A program made the position numbers and the translations under genes. DNA of 64,000 nt from Lumbricus rubellus (lineage: Eukaryota > Annelida > Clitellata > Crassiclitellata > Lumbricidae), in NCBI GenBank assembly GCA_945859605.1, contig OX243825.1, positions 15,561,784 through 15,625,783 of the forward strand, written 5' to 3'. Positions within the stretch are counted from its first letter, which is position 1. Each line of letters opens with the position of its first letter. Positions 23,801-33,600 of this stretch are shown here, piece by piece. Below the pieces are notes generated by a model, which was given only the letters and a program-made list of their open reading frames with translations, was not told where the DNA came from and ran no database searches.

Positions 23801-26800
23801 TGACAAAATTTTCACAGGAAGGCACAAATAATGGTTACATAATAGTATGTCGTGCGAGGGTGGTTTTTAATCTGGCGGTTAGTATGCTAAGAATCGAGAG
23901 GTCGGGGGAGGGGTACTTGTCGGTTAATTCACCGCCACACACAGAAACCCTATATACGAAATTTTACATGCAGAAATTAATTCACCGCCACACGCAGATA
24001 GCTTATTGCAGTCTAGGCCTATTACCGTTTCTTTCGCAATTTCCAGTTCACACTCGCAAAAACGAATGCTCGTCATTTCTTTGGACCAGCAATATACGAA
24101 CAGGATGATTTGTCGGTAAGTTAGCCACGTGTCTTGTCGCAGTGGGATGTTTTGCGTACAGCTAAGTTTAAGACATCTGAGGTCACATCTCCATCTGTCT
24201 TGGCGATCCTTTGTTATTGTAAGCGAGACTATATAATGTTGGTTAGGTTCAGGTTAGGCCTCGTGAAGGTCGGTTAGGGTCAGATTAGGCATCGTGAGGG
24301 TCGGTTAGGGTTAGGAATAGGGTTAGTGCAGTCATTCATTAACATAGGGACCCTTTTACTATAACTATGACCACCAGTGGGTGATTGTTAGCACACTGTC
24401 CCGCAGCATAGCTGCTGCAAGAAATTAACGCTGCCTTGTTTATCGTGAACTAAAGCCGAAATTTTTAAGAAATTCATGGCATTCATGACGGCATCCAAAC
24501 ACGTGCTATAAGTTAATCGGATGTCACCATTACATTACGTCACTAAAAACCAGTGCGTAAATATACGCAGTGCGTAATATACGGCAAACTATGGCGGTGA
24601 ACTAACCGACAAGGTAGGCAGACGAAACCTGTGGCGGTGAATTAACCGACAAGTACCGGGGGGGAGGGGTAAAAACCCCAGCCATGGCCAAAGGCAGAAA
24701 TTTATTTTAACATTAAGTGTTAAAATAAATTTATTTTAACATTAAATGTTAAAATAAATTTCTGCCCGTGGAGCAGAAATTTTCTGCTCCACCGCAACCC
24801 TGGCAAAGTCAGCTAATGATGACTACAATGATCGCACACTATGAGTGGGAAGATGACATGTGGAGGCTAAGAAAGTGAAATTGCTAACACATGGCAGTCC
24901 GTCACCCTCAGCCAAGTTCAAGCTCTTCCTCTTCAAGCATTTAGGCTACCTGAGGCTGATCCTGAAAATAGTAAAGTGCTACAATGTATGATATAACAAA
25001 GTTATATAGCACTCATTTTTTACTCTAGTCAATTGAGTTCAAATAATTATCACTACTTATAATTATCATTACTTATAATTATCATTACTTATAATTATCA
25101 TTACTTATAATTATCATTACTTATAATTATCATTACTTATAATAATCATTACTTAGGGTCGTTTCAGATAAAGTGAACCATCAGGTTGAGTGAACCAATT
25201 CTGCTAGAAATTGCCTGTGCACCAAACTATTAATGTCAAATTCACGCGGTGGCTATTTTTAGATTGCGCTGCCTCTTGGCTACCAAGTCAGCGGGTTATT
25301 TGAAACATACATAGCAACTTCATGTTATGATCGATAGAGAAATGTCGGACGCCGACGAAAATTCCCCAAATTGAAGTGTCCTACTTTTTAGAGGGGGTAT
25401 AACAAAAGTCGGTTTTACGGCTAAATGCATTAACCTATGCAGGGAATTTTTCTCTGTATGAATTCGGGCATGTGAATGAATTAAAAAAGCAGTTTAAATG
25501 TCTGATTGAACGATTCCGCGAGCCGTTTGTGCCAGTTTAATCATGCGGTCCACTTTGCTTGCACACATTGGTAAAGTGAACCACAAAAGTCCAACTAAAG
25601 TGAACCAGTGGTTCACTTTATCTGATAGGCTAATAGCCTGGTAAATGAATTATAGATAGGCCTAAATTGGATATTACTTATGACTACATAAAAATCAGCC
25701 CACATTGTAAGCAAATTAATGCTAGTAGGCCTAATAATTTTATTATCGAAAAATCCATTTTTGAAGTTTAGCTATAAATTTATTTGCACCACAATGGGAA
25801 GACTCCACCATCATGGAACAAAACATAAAAAAAGAAGGAGAAAGAAAGACCAGCAAAATTGTCACTGAAAAAGACAACAATAAAAATAAACCTAGGCCTA
25901 TACGTGGGACCCATGCAGGTTGTATGGAAAGAGCATTGAAAGACAACATGCTTTCGCAAAACAGGCATGCATATAAAAGTTTCATCAGTTTTTGGCATGT
26001 GGTGGCCAGTTATTTTGAGACTTGGCAATTGTGTGATTCAGTTTCACCAGGCAACATTGAAACATTGTATTAGGCTACCAGGTACCTAAAATTGGCACCC
26101 AGTTGGGAGATTGTAAAAGTGTCTGACTCGAGCTTAAATAGTGGTGTTAAGAATGCAGAACCTGCATAATCCAACTCTATCAAGCAACTTTAGTAGTGCC
26201 TTAGTTTTTGGTCTCGGTTCAAGCACAGGCATTGAGACAATGTCAACTTTACAGATATTATTTTGGTACCACACAGTGTTTCTTAGTTCCAGCAAAAATT
26301 TATTATGCAAGCTAGGCTTTAATAAGATGCAAGAAAATTTGACTCACAGAACTAACATTAGGCCTCTCCCAGTACTATCAAAAATTGTAGAGAATCAAAT
26401 CTTAACCATCATTGAATAATTGTTATGTTTGACTGCATTCCTCGATGATCTTGAATCCACAAAGGCAATTGTGGCTGCTCTGGTCAATTCAAACTTTGGA
26501 GGTTTAATTGCTGTTTGTGCTCTTTTTGCCTATTGCCACTCTCTGTGTGGTACCAAAATAAGATCTGTAAAGGATAGCTCTACTGACATGAAAGTTGCAT
26601 AGCTATGACTAAGTCACTGGTCTAAGTCATTGGTCAAATGAATGCTAGATGTGGCCATCTCTTGAGCAATCTCAGCATTACCAGATCCATGGTTGACATA
26701 GGGCCTAGTCTCAATGCCTGTGCATGAACTCATGATCAACTTCTAAGTTCAGTTTAGGTTGACACATATTAAAATTGGTGCAAATGTTTACATTCTGCTG

Positions 26801-29800
26801 TGATTTATATAAACTATTAGGCTTTTGCATTTGGATAAGTGCATAGTTTGATACAAGCAAGATCTGGTTCACTTTATCGAAAAAACTGATTCACTATATC
26901 TTAAACTTCAGGTAAAGAGAACCACTGGACATTAAAAGTTTGAATTGGTATATGACCCACTCAACCTCAACACCGGTCCAGTTTAACCGCATAGCCTTAT
27001 AGAGCAATCACTGCTCTTTAAAATGATGTCTTTGAATCCTTGATACGATGCTTCTGAAGGTAGCAAAGTGGCCAAACGTGAAAAGTGGTTCACTTTATCT
27101 GAAACGACCCTATAATTATCATTACTTATAATTATCATTACTTATAATAATCATTACTTATAATTATCATTACTTATAATTATCATTACTTATAATTATC
27201 ATTACTTATAATTATCATTACTTATAATTATCATTACTTATAATAATCATTACTTATAATTATCATTACTTATAATTATCATTACTTATAATAATCATTA
27301 CTTATAATTATCATTACTTATAATTATCATTACTTATAATTATCATTACTTATAATTATCATTACTTATAATTATCATTACTTATAATTATCATTACTTA
27401 TAATTATCATTACTTATAATTATCATTACTTATAATTATCATTACTTATAATTATCATTACTTATAATTATCATTACTTAAAATTATCATTACTTATAAT
27501 TATCATTACTTATAATTATCATTACTTATAATTATCATTACTTATAATTATCATTACTTATAATTATCATTACTCATAATAATCATTACTTATAATTATC
27601 ATTACTTATATGTATCATTACTTATAATTATCATTACTTATAATTATCATTACTTATAATTATCATTACTTATAATTATCATTACTTATAATTATCATTA
27701 CTTATAATTATCATTACTTATAATTATCATTACTTATAATTATCATTACTTATAATTATCATTACTTAAAATTATCATTACTCATAAAAATCATTACTTA
27801 TAATTAGCATTACATATAATTATCATTACTTATAATTATCATTACTTATAATTATCATTACTTATAATTATCATTACTCATAATAATCATTACTTATAAT
27901 TATCATTACTTATAATTATCATTACTCATAATTATCATTACTCATAATTATCATTACTCATAATTATCATTACTTATAATTATCATTACTTATAATTATC
28001 ATTACTCATAATAATCATTACTTATAATTATCATTACTTATAATAATCATTACTTATAATTATCATTACTTATAATTATCATTACTTATAATAATCATTA
28101 CTCATAATTATCATTACTTATAATTATCATTACTTATAATTATCATTACTCATAATAATCATTACTTATAATTATCATTACTTATAATTACCATTACTTA
28201 TAATTATCATTACCGGTACTTATAATTATCATTACTTATAATTATCACTACTTTAGGGACTTCAACTGGAAAATACCTGTATCATATTTGCAAGACATTC
28301 CGTTGGTCCATGTTGACAGCGAAAGACCCATGTATCTCCCACCTTTGATTCCTGTACCAGTACCGAAAGAAAGTTAAGTGCATCTATAGTAATAGGCTAT
28401 AGCCTATTAATTAAGCACTTGGTCAATCCAAAAATTATGAGTTCGTGAAGTTTCAACATAGAGTCAATTGCATCTGTATGATTTAGCCTAATACGCGAAT
28501 GATTAACAAAAAGGAAAAATTACCATTTGGATTATTCAATATTCATTTTTTAGGGCTGTTGTTCGATTAAAAATTTTAATCGAAATTAATCGTGCGATTA
28601 ATTTTTTTAATCGCAATTAACGGCAAATTAATCGCAATACATTTTCGTCAAATATATTAATCTTATATTTTCTAAGGACCCCTGAAGCAAAAAACGTTAA
28701 TGACTAAATGCATTCTTTCTATTGCAAACCTATTGAATAACCTTTGGCTTAGGCCTATTGAATTTCTGCATTTAGTTTATTGAACAGTTTTGTATGACAG
28801 ACAGAATTGAAACACTGTTCAAATCAGTCAACTGCTCAAATTCCGTTAATTTTTTTCATTTCAGCCACCTTTTATTAAAATGATAGGCCTGTAGGCCTAA
28901 ATGTGAAAATTAGACAACCGGTTTTTGACTATCAAAATTAATAATTTATTCAGTCAATTGTATAGGCAGACCAGTTTATTTACATTGGTCGGTTCAAGGG
29001 ATGCTCGTATTAATTAACAATAGTAGGTCTACTATATTGAACCTCATTATTTAATCACAAATTTCACAAGAGGTTGCGGTTCTTGCCAAGCCTCGTCTCA
29101 GTTGTCCTTCTGTAAACATTTATCATTTGAAACCTGGATCCATTGGTCTTGCCATCTCATGGGGTTCAATCAATGTAGTCTGATGGGGTGAGAAAACAAC
29201 CTTAGTGGACGATGCGATGCGGCCGATGTCGACGGCTCATCGTTAGCGCTTAACGCATGTTTTGGTTCGCATGCAGGTGATAATTGAGCAACGAATTATT
29301 ACGATAATACTCAAATTCTTTTTTGGAAGATTTGCCAAAGAATGCATCACTAGCTTTACGTTTAAAACGAGTTTTTCTGCCTCTGATTCTATTTTAATCA
29401 GATCTAATTAACGCGAACGATTAATGCGTTAAAATTTTTAATCGCAAATTTTTTTAACGCGTTAACGCGATTAAGCCAACAGCCCTAATTTTTTTATTCA
29501 TTAAGAACTGAACTTAAAACCAATGAATCAGCTTGGTTCACGACTCACGAGTCACAGTTAAAATGTAGGCCTATATGGAACCTATATGGACCACGATGTA
29601 GCTTACCTATGTATGGACTGAAAAATGTGAGCCCAAAGATATGACGTTTCGCAGCTAAGGAAAATATTTGCGATCTTCAACTCAAAAGGCCTCACATTGT
29701 TATTAGCACAGCCAGAGAATGAATTCATCAAAGAAGAAAACCAAAAAACAAAGCGAAAAATAAGTCAGGCTTCTATTAATTTTACACAGGCTTGTCTTGT

Positions 29801-32016
29801 CTTGTCTTTAACCTTCCTCGATTCGAGGGTTGGTCGCTTCATGGACATGTCTTCGCCACTTTTTCCTGTCCTCCGTCTCCTTTAATATCTGCTCGAATGG
29901 TAGTTCCATCCATGCGATGACATTAGCGATCCAACCCATCCTCGGTCTTCCCCTTGCCCTTGATCCCGACATCGTACCCTGTTTTACACAGGCTAATTCA
30001 AACAAATATTATGGGCCATTCCTCTGTCAAATGCAAAAGGTTCTACAGGACTTACATGTATGTTATGCCTATGTAATTGGTATCCGTTGAATTCAGCGCG
30101 CACATTTCAGCGACCTTCATTTAAGCGACCTCAATTCGCCGCCGCACATCACAGCGCGTATTCAGTTCACCGAACTTCATTTCAGCGACTCTTATGATAA
30201 TAATGTAAAAGTTTATTTTATACATAAAATACCTTCATCAAGCTTCTATTTCTCAAGCGTTAATTTCGTCAATCCAGCTTCTATTTAAAGCACAAAAATA
30301 CCTTCATCCAGCTTCCATTTTCAAGCGCTAATTTCGTCAATCCAGCTTCTAATTAACACAAAAATAGCCTACCGCCGACGCACAACACAGCCCGTATACA
30401 ATTCGCCGCCATTAATTCCATCGCCTACACAATAAAACGTGTTGTTTTACGCACGGTTTAGGCCTATAGGAACGTCCTTTTGAAGCAGCGCTGAAATGAA
30501 GGTCGCGGAATTGTATACGCGCTGTGATGTGCGGCGGCGAATTGAGGTCGCTGAAAAATAGCCTGAAATGAAGGTCGCTGAAATGTGCGCGCTGAATTCA
30601 ACGTAAACCATGTAATTGACTCTACTAACTCTTGCATTGCCATATGGAACCATTTCCAGGTCTAGGATGTCGGCCACTTTAAGAAATGTTGGCCACAGTT
30701 GGTTCTCAACAAAATATCCGCAGAAAATACACAGCGTCTCGTAGTACAACGCGAAATTGACCTTTGGTGCATCGTTCTGTACCGACCATGCATTATGTTC
30801 ACACTGTTCCTCAACCTACAAGTCAACAGAATATCTAGCCTATTCTCCACACAAAAACTTCTAAAATGTAGGCTACATTGTTTCTAGGCCTATAGTGAGT
30901 GCAAGACCAATTCTATTATATCGAGGCAAGTCTTGATCCATGATGTGCCATGAGGTCCCGTATGCACTTTGGTGTTGGGGGAGTTTCTCACTTCCAATCA
31001 GTCAGTGGGTCCCTGGACATGAAAAATCACCGAGGTGCTTGTCCGCCATGACGGCACTAATGACGTAATTGACAAATCCAATATGGCCGCCGTCCTGGAG
31101 ATTTGTCAATTACGTCATTCGTGCCGTCATGGCGGACAAGCACCTCGGTGATTTTTCATGTCCAGGGACCCACTGACTGATTGGAAGTGAGAAACTCCCC
31201 CAACACCAAAGTGCATACGGGACCTCATGGCACAATGTTATGCTATAGGCCTACTACGTATAAAGTAGCTCTCACAGTACAGCCTAATCAGAGGTGATAA
31301 TACATGTAGGCTATAGTGTGAAGCAGCGTTTAATCGTCTCTCTGCTTTTTTGTGGAGGGGATTTCGGGCAGGGTTGTTTTTTTAGGAATTTTTATAACTC
31401 CACAACCCCATCTTTACTTTCCCATCCTCCATGGTAAATTACTTTCAATGGGAGGACAACGACTTTTTTGCTAGTTTTAGCTGTAGGCCTACATAAGTGC
31501 TTCTACAACTGCACAAATCCATTTAGAGCTCCACATTTTGTGTTCAACTGCACGTTAAAAAGTCCTGATTTCGGGTCCCTTGGTGGGGCAGAATAAACAG
31601 CAGTTTTTGGCGGACGGGGTTCGGGGGACCGAAGAAACCCTTTGTGCGGAATTTTATCTGACGACCTTTTGTAGTCTTTTTGCCAAAATTTACTTTACAT
31701 AATTATAGGCCTTCGAGTAAACACGAGCTGTCTAATTTTCGGGGAGGGGCAGATATTACAAGTATCATTTTTCTGTGGAGGAATTGGTAAGTACCGTAAG
31801 TTAATACATGTGAACAACTAACCCCTCTCAAATTTTTCTGTGGGGAATGTCATTCCGATTCATTCCTGGATGGAATTTGCTCCCCCCCCCCCCCCCGGAG
31901 ACGTCTCTATTAAACGCGGAGTGTGAAGATCAACCCTCGTAAAAGAAACGTTTTTGTAAAGAACAGGCTGGTTAACTTTCAGACAATTTTTATGATAATT
32001 TTTGGCAGACTTAGGC

Positions 32017-32102
<86 letters not shown>

Positions 32103-32302
32103 ATAGTCTCAGTATGAGAATTGTGGAAAAATAACTGGGGGGGTTGGCCTATGATAAACTTGAAATTGTGGTATGAAAAACATACTTTAACATGGGGCTC
32201 TAAAAAAGACTGGGGGGGTTGAACCCCCCCCCCAACCCCCCCGGCAATTCTCACCCTGGATAGTCTACTCATTGATAACACCTACATTCTATTACAGAAT
32301 CA

Positions 32303-32343
<41 letters not shown>

Positions 32344-33193
32344 CAGAATCATGACTATAATATATAGGCCTATATTGAGTATATATTTTGTAATAGAATG
32401 TAGGTGTTATCAATGAGTAGACTATCATACGTTGTGGGGGTAAAAACAATTAGCCTATATACGTTAGCGTCATCGTAGATGATCGGGTGCAAAGAAAAAA
32501 TTGTCACTTCCCTCAACTTGCCCCCACTTCCCCTAATAGCGCCTGGTAGCGTTACTATTATAGAAAGTTACACCCTGCAGTAGCCTAACTCAACTGATCT
32601 GATGACAAGCCAGGCTTAGCCAGCCACAATTAGGCTACTTATTAATTTTAAAGTTTTCAAATAACCTATTGCATGGCTATTTTTAAGGAATTTTTAGAAC
32701 TGCACAACTTCTTTTCCCTCCCATTCTCCATGGTAAATCACTTGAAATCGGAAGCCAATGACCATTATTTTTTGCTAGTTTTAACTTACAGAAGTGCTTC
32801 TACAACTGCACACATCCGTTTAGAACTGCACATTCTGTGTACAACTGCACGTTAAAAAAGCTCTAACCTATTGAGGCTATCAGGCCTATTATATGATAAC
32901 TCGATAATTGTGGCGGATTATTCTAAAGCAGTGAGACTATGGACTTACAGAACAATGAATATCTGCATAGGCTACTATTAGGTGAATTTCTTAAGTGAAT
33001 TTCGTACAACTGGCAGAGTAGCCTATAGGCCTAATTAAGTGCTTTTTACCTGGCAGGCACGGGCGATTTCTCTCGAACTGCACCAGGCACTGGGAGGAAA
33101 ATTGCATTGACGACTCGACTCAGCAAGTAACCAGCTAAGACAGAACACAACAGACAGCAAGCCTAAAGTCCCTTTTCCAAACAAAGAATACAT
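17755..33193 (-). CDS. GILT: GILT-B: lysosomal thiol reductase paralogue, frameshifted last exon
   Basis: Six exons (33050-33193, 30630-30815, 28277-28351, 23614-23718, 18325-18471, 17755-17805) join in phase 0 to give 235 residues. Family role: thiol-disulfide reduction in lysosomes. Visible features in order are the signal peptide, [11 protein letters not shown], active site CIFC at residues 77-80, [24 protein letters not shown], and the C-terminal block [12 protein letters not shown]...[15 protein letters not shown]. In the last exon the frame stops early (DRLTC then TGA). The conserved end of the family (LICDTY-like) continues in another frame after a 5-bp GGCTA insertion at about 17762-17769. 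Introns total over 14 kb and are full of mobile elements. It may be a recent pseudogene, a C-terminally altered protein, or contain an assembly error. Confidence 0.88.
17806..18324 (-). other. GILT-B intron 5
   Basis: 519-bp intron; its only recognisable content is the MITE 18111-18303. Confidence 0.8.
18111..18303. mobile_element. hAT-like MITE family M, copy 1
   Basis: It starts CAGGGCTGTTTTAAAAG, ends TTAAAAAAGCCCTG, and AAGAGAAT is duplicated at 18103-18110 and 18304-18311. The shared interior is CCTCCATGGTAAATTACTT and AACTGCACA motifs. Five more copies lie in the window (31369, 32672, 37695, 45730, 51584). Confidence 0.88.
18325..18471 (-). CDS. GILT: GILT-B exon 5
   Basis: Forty-nine codons from acceptor TTATTTTAG to donor GTATGC. 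The peptide includes [16 protein letters not shown] and [15 protein letters not shown], the best conserved C-terminal GILT block. A hAT-like MITE (18111-18303) lies just past the donor. Confidence 0.93.
18472..19027 (-). other. GILT-B intron 4, left part
   Basis: Intronic DNA, in part homologous to 90-320 of GILT-A intron 4 (TAAGCAATAAATAGACA, CATATAAATCTGCAGAT). No further feature. Confidence 0.55.
19028..19895 (+). mobile_element. ACTAGCTG-type dispersed repeat
   Basis: Head ACTAGCTGTACCCGGCCACG, then a 340-bp C/T tract, then a body including GGAATGCAAAGTTCAC and ending near TATATATATAG. It interrupts the GILT-A/GILT-B intronic homology exactly here, so it is an insertion. The 3' limit is approximate. 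Confidence 0.5.
19071..19412. repeat. (CCCCT)n pentanucleotide array
   Basis: Almost pure CCCCT repeats, flanked by imperfect C/T DNA. Open frames on both strands (Pro/Ser or Gly/Glu/Arg runs) are artefacts. Confidence 0.95.
20018..23400 (+). mobile_element. Apparently intact RTE-like LINE inserted in GILT-B intron 4
   Basis: A perfect 13-bp duplication, ATAGGCCCTACCT, flanks it at 20005-20017 and 23401-23413. It has a ~185-bp 5' leader beginning with a C run, one long ORF, a short 3' segment with a small hairpin (CATCGTCATATCGATGACG) and a GAAGACAGAAGAAG tail. There is no poly(A), as is common for RTE-type elements. It is antisense to GILT-B. Confidence 0.92.
20203..23379 (+). CDS. LINE ORF: endonuclease-reverse transcriptase, 1058 aa
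   Basis: One uninterrupted frame. An apurinic-type endonuclease domain begins near residue 95 ([10 protein letters not shown]), continues with [14 protein letters not shown] and GDFNAKVG (about 234), and ends with SDHRLVLAG (about 330). The reverse transcriptase spans about 560-830: [53 protein letters not shown], and the catalytic FADD at about 802-805. The C terminus has the [15 protein letters not shown] and [11 protein letters not shown] motifs typical of RTE-like and related LINEs. There are no gag-like ORF1, RNase H or zinc-knuckle features. Assignment to the RTE group is by motif style; the start used is the first Met of the frame. All key residues look present, so it may encode an active enzyme. 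Confidence 0.93.
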   Translation: MLEGHLWAKEAKKGPPASLPYRERTGHHSAKRPRNLMKMKPNRKVGNDVNGASVQMKGGSASGRGGEHRATQVVNLRKPCTRREECLFNGKEEVCIGTWNVRTLYAAGQLDVLLHQLKRIKWSVIGLAEVRWPGAGEINKEGYKIIYSGREDGGHQQGVAMVLGAEATKALIGYRTIGPRMMKARFRTAYGKTIIVQAYAPTSNATDQEMDEFYETLQRTMQGIPSQDVTIVMGDFNAKVGKDWKTWRGALGKHGYGEENERGERLLNFCLNNDLRIMNTVFYQKKGGRKWTWESPDCRTKNMIDFIMVSNRWKSAVTKCRTFAGPDIASDHRLVLAGIRIKLRRIDRRGTNRRFDMKGLEDDITRNQFNTQLENRWRQSKEKNMSTVEETWREIKTIYTETAQQVLGHEERKRKKPWITRAVLELSDKRRDMRKTKAHSEANMERYKEITKEIRKKAKRCKEEWIVEKCQELESTPGALNTGKLFQVAREICGTVNVKLATVKNKEGELLEDKAEIKQRWKQHYEELYNSGNPVDRTVLEELPESNSQEQMPDILEKEVETAVKNLKRKKTPGEDNITAEMIQAGGSCSVEMLHTLCNKIYYDKECPKDWCKAVIVPIYKKGDKTECSNYRAISLLSIPGKVYTGILQRRLKKYAEEAMSEEQAGFRKERGTMDQIFVIRQLSEKYIEMNMCRTLYNNFIDYKQAFDSVWQEGLWTVLRHCGVPEELVLLIEDIYSKSESAVRVDGELTEWFMIKVGVRQGCGMSSDLFNMMLEIVMRLAKNEEEHGINLNGRPLNNLRFADDIDLIADTQGKLQDTTSKVDKSSRRMGLKINVEKTKTMVIGKRHEDLQIRTENGILEQVTRFLYLGGLITEDGRCEEDIKRRIGLACAAFGKLGKMWKARNISIKTKMKLYHTLVEPVLLYGSECWTLRKEDERRLLVAEMSWLRRIIGRSRREKIRNEKTREELGVDETIIEKIRKRRLRWFGHVRRMEEQRLPNAALHGHVEGERSRGRQRKTWIDNIKEDLKEKGTSLAEIGEIIRSREVWRKFIKASSSYR
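23614..23718 (-). CDS. GILT: GILT-B exon 4
   Basis: Thirty-five codons: TCAIHVAGN through [12 protein letters not shown] to DTAPV. Acceptor ATTGTAG, donor GTATGAAAA. It aligns with GILT-A exon 4, with two extra codons. Confidence 0.9.
23912..24657. mobile_element. GGT...ACC foldback element with TTAATTCACCGCC phrases
   Basis: Perfect 28-bp inverted ends start GGTACTTGTCGGTTAATT (23912-23939 and 24630-24657), with more phrase copies inside (TTAATTCACCGCCACAC at ~23974, GGCGGTGAACTAACCGACAA at ~24594). Flanks are the G-rich GGGGGAGG, consistent with a ~9-bp duplication blurred by G-run slippage. It lies in GILT-B intron 3. Confidence 0.72.
24658..25042. other. GILT-B intron 3 stretch with a palindrome
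   Basis: A near-perfect palindrome of AAATTTATTTTAACATTA units at 24698-24765 is followed by AGCAGAAATTTTCTGCT. No gene is seen. Confidence 0.5.
25043..28255. repeat. 16-bp satellite (TTATAATTATCATTAC)n, split by a transposon
   Basis: Tandem 16-bp units with few variants (TCATAATAATCATTAC) occupy 25043-25155 and 27111-28255. The transposon 25156-27110 lies between them. The array sits in GILT-B intron 3 and ends about 20 bp before exon 3. Confidence 0.93.
25156..27110. mobile_element. TA-target DNA transposon, 1.95 kb, inserted in the satellite
   Basis: Perfect inverted ends GGGTCGTTTCAGATAAAGTG (and a few more bases) with TA on both sides (25154-25155, 27111-27112). GTGAACCA motifs repeat subterminally (25180, 25590, 26930, 27085). 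Interior frames (25743-26602) show no recognisable transposase, so it is probably non-autonomous. A TA duplication suggests Tc1/mariner-like mobilisation. Confidence 0.82.
28277..28351 (-). CDS. GILT: GILT-B exon 3 (CQHG signature)
   Basis: Twenty-five codons, [20 protein letters not shown] and following, between acceptor GGTACAG and donor GTATTT. It sits only about 20 bp from the end of the 16-bp satellite array. Confidence 0.92.
28551..29487. mobile_element. hAT-like element with TTAATCG/TTAACGCG phrases
   Basis: Ends TAGGGCTGTTG and CAACAGCCCTA are inverted. Both termini are rich in ATTAATCG- and TTAACGCGTTAA-like phrases, forming a foldback. Flanks are T-rich and the duplication is not clean. 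GILT-A lacks this DNA at the homologous place. Confidence 0.62.
29793..29981 (-). mobile_element. 5'-truncated LINE fragment with target duplication
   Basis: The minus strand encodes a LINE C terminus ([31 protein letters not shown]) and ends in a short (ACAAG)n tail. TTTTACACAGGCT is duplicated at 29780-29792 and 29982-29994 (13 bp). It is dead on arrival and sits in GILT-B intron 2. Confidence 0.82.
30080..30609. mobile_element. Foldback element with CAGCGACCTTCATTT phrases
   Basis: Ends GTATCCGTTGAATTCAGCGC and the inverse of GGTTTACGTTGAATTCAGCG. Phrases GCGACCTTCATTT, AATTCGCCGCCGCAC and ATTTCAGCG are iterated at both ends in inverse order. ATGTAATTG is duplicated at 30071-30079 and 30610-30618 (8-9 bp). 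It lies about 20 bp inside GILT-B intron 2, next to the exon 2 donor. Confidence 0.8.
30630..30815 (-). CDS. GILT: GILT-B exon 2 (CIFC active site)
   Basis: Sixty-two codons, acceptor CTTGTAG, donor GTTAGT. It contains [14 protein letters not shown] and VPYGNAR. The CxxC spacing residues Ile-Phe differ from the small Gly/Pro/Glu residues usual in the family and in GILT-A. A GGT-type foldback element inserted about 20 bp inside the following intron. Confidence 0.92.
30944..31234. mobile_element. Near-perfect 291-bp hairpin (foldback MITE)
   Basis: Two ~134-bp arms are almost exactly complementary, starting TGTGCCATGAGGTCCCG and ending with its inverse, around a ~22-bp loop CAATATGGCCGCCGTCCTGG. 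The DNA is absent at the homologous place in GILT-A (about 2255). It is in GILT-B intron 1. Confidence 0.85.
31369..31567. mobile_element. hAT-like MITE family M, copy 2
   Basis: ATTTCGGG is duplicated at 31361-31368 and 31568-31575. Relative to the other copies it has TAGGCCTA instead of TA at 31484-31491. Confidence 0.87.
32020..32100. repeat. (TA)n microsatellite
   Basis: About 40 TA units in GILT-B intron 1; a second TA run lies at 32307-32341. Confidence 0.95.
32110..32258. mobile_element. 149-bp hAT-like MITE
   Basis: Ends CAGTATGAGAATTG and CAATTCTCACCCTG. GATAGTCT is duplicated at 32102-32109 and 32259-32266. Same family as 1530-1675, with a trace near 53930-53962. Confidence 0.82.
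32259..32428. repeat. Inverted repeat with ~42-bp arms and AT loop
   Basis: The arm starting GATAGTCTACTCATTGATAA is repeated inverted, ending at 32428; a TA microsatellite and a TAGGCCTA lie in the loop. Confidence 0.8.
32672..32865. mobile_element. hAT-like MITE family M, copy 3
   Basis: ACCTATTG is duplicated at 32664-32671 and 32866-32873. Ends are slightly mutated (CATGGCTATTTTTAAGG, AAAAAAGCTCTA). Confidence 0.83.
33050..33193 (-). CDS. GILT: GILT-B exon 1 (signal peptide)
   Basis: Forty-eight codons to donor GTAAAA. The hydrophobic signal [16 protein letters not shown] is followed by [19 protein letters not shown]. An upstream in-frame Met exists at 33247, but the Met at 33193 is the one shared with GILT-A. 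Confidence 0.88.
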
Positions 33194-33600
33194 TGTACGT
33201 GTGTTCACTCGAGGCCTGTCGAAAAGTAACCTACACTGTCTACACATGCACCTAGGCTTTATATGCCTACTGTGTGGTTTAAATTTAATATAGGCTTAAT
33301 TAGGCATTATGCATTTTATTTGTCAACGTTGAACTTGCACATGACAGAAATTTCATTGCCATATGACCATGACGAGCAACAAGAAATGTGAACCTGGCTA
33401 GTTGGGCACGAAAATCGGATTGTATGCCTACGTACTGTTAGGCCTATATTATAGTGCACTGAACCGGTGCATTCTGTGACGTCCGTCGCCAAATCGTCGT
33501 CGGATTAAATGACGGCGTCGTTAAATAAATGTTATCAATGGTTATTGGTGCATTCTGTGCACTATTGCGTGCAAGTTTACTCATTTTGAATAAATCAGTG

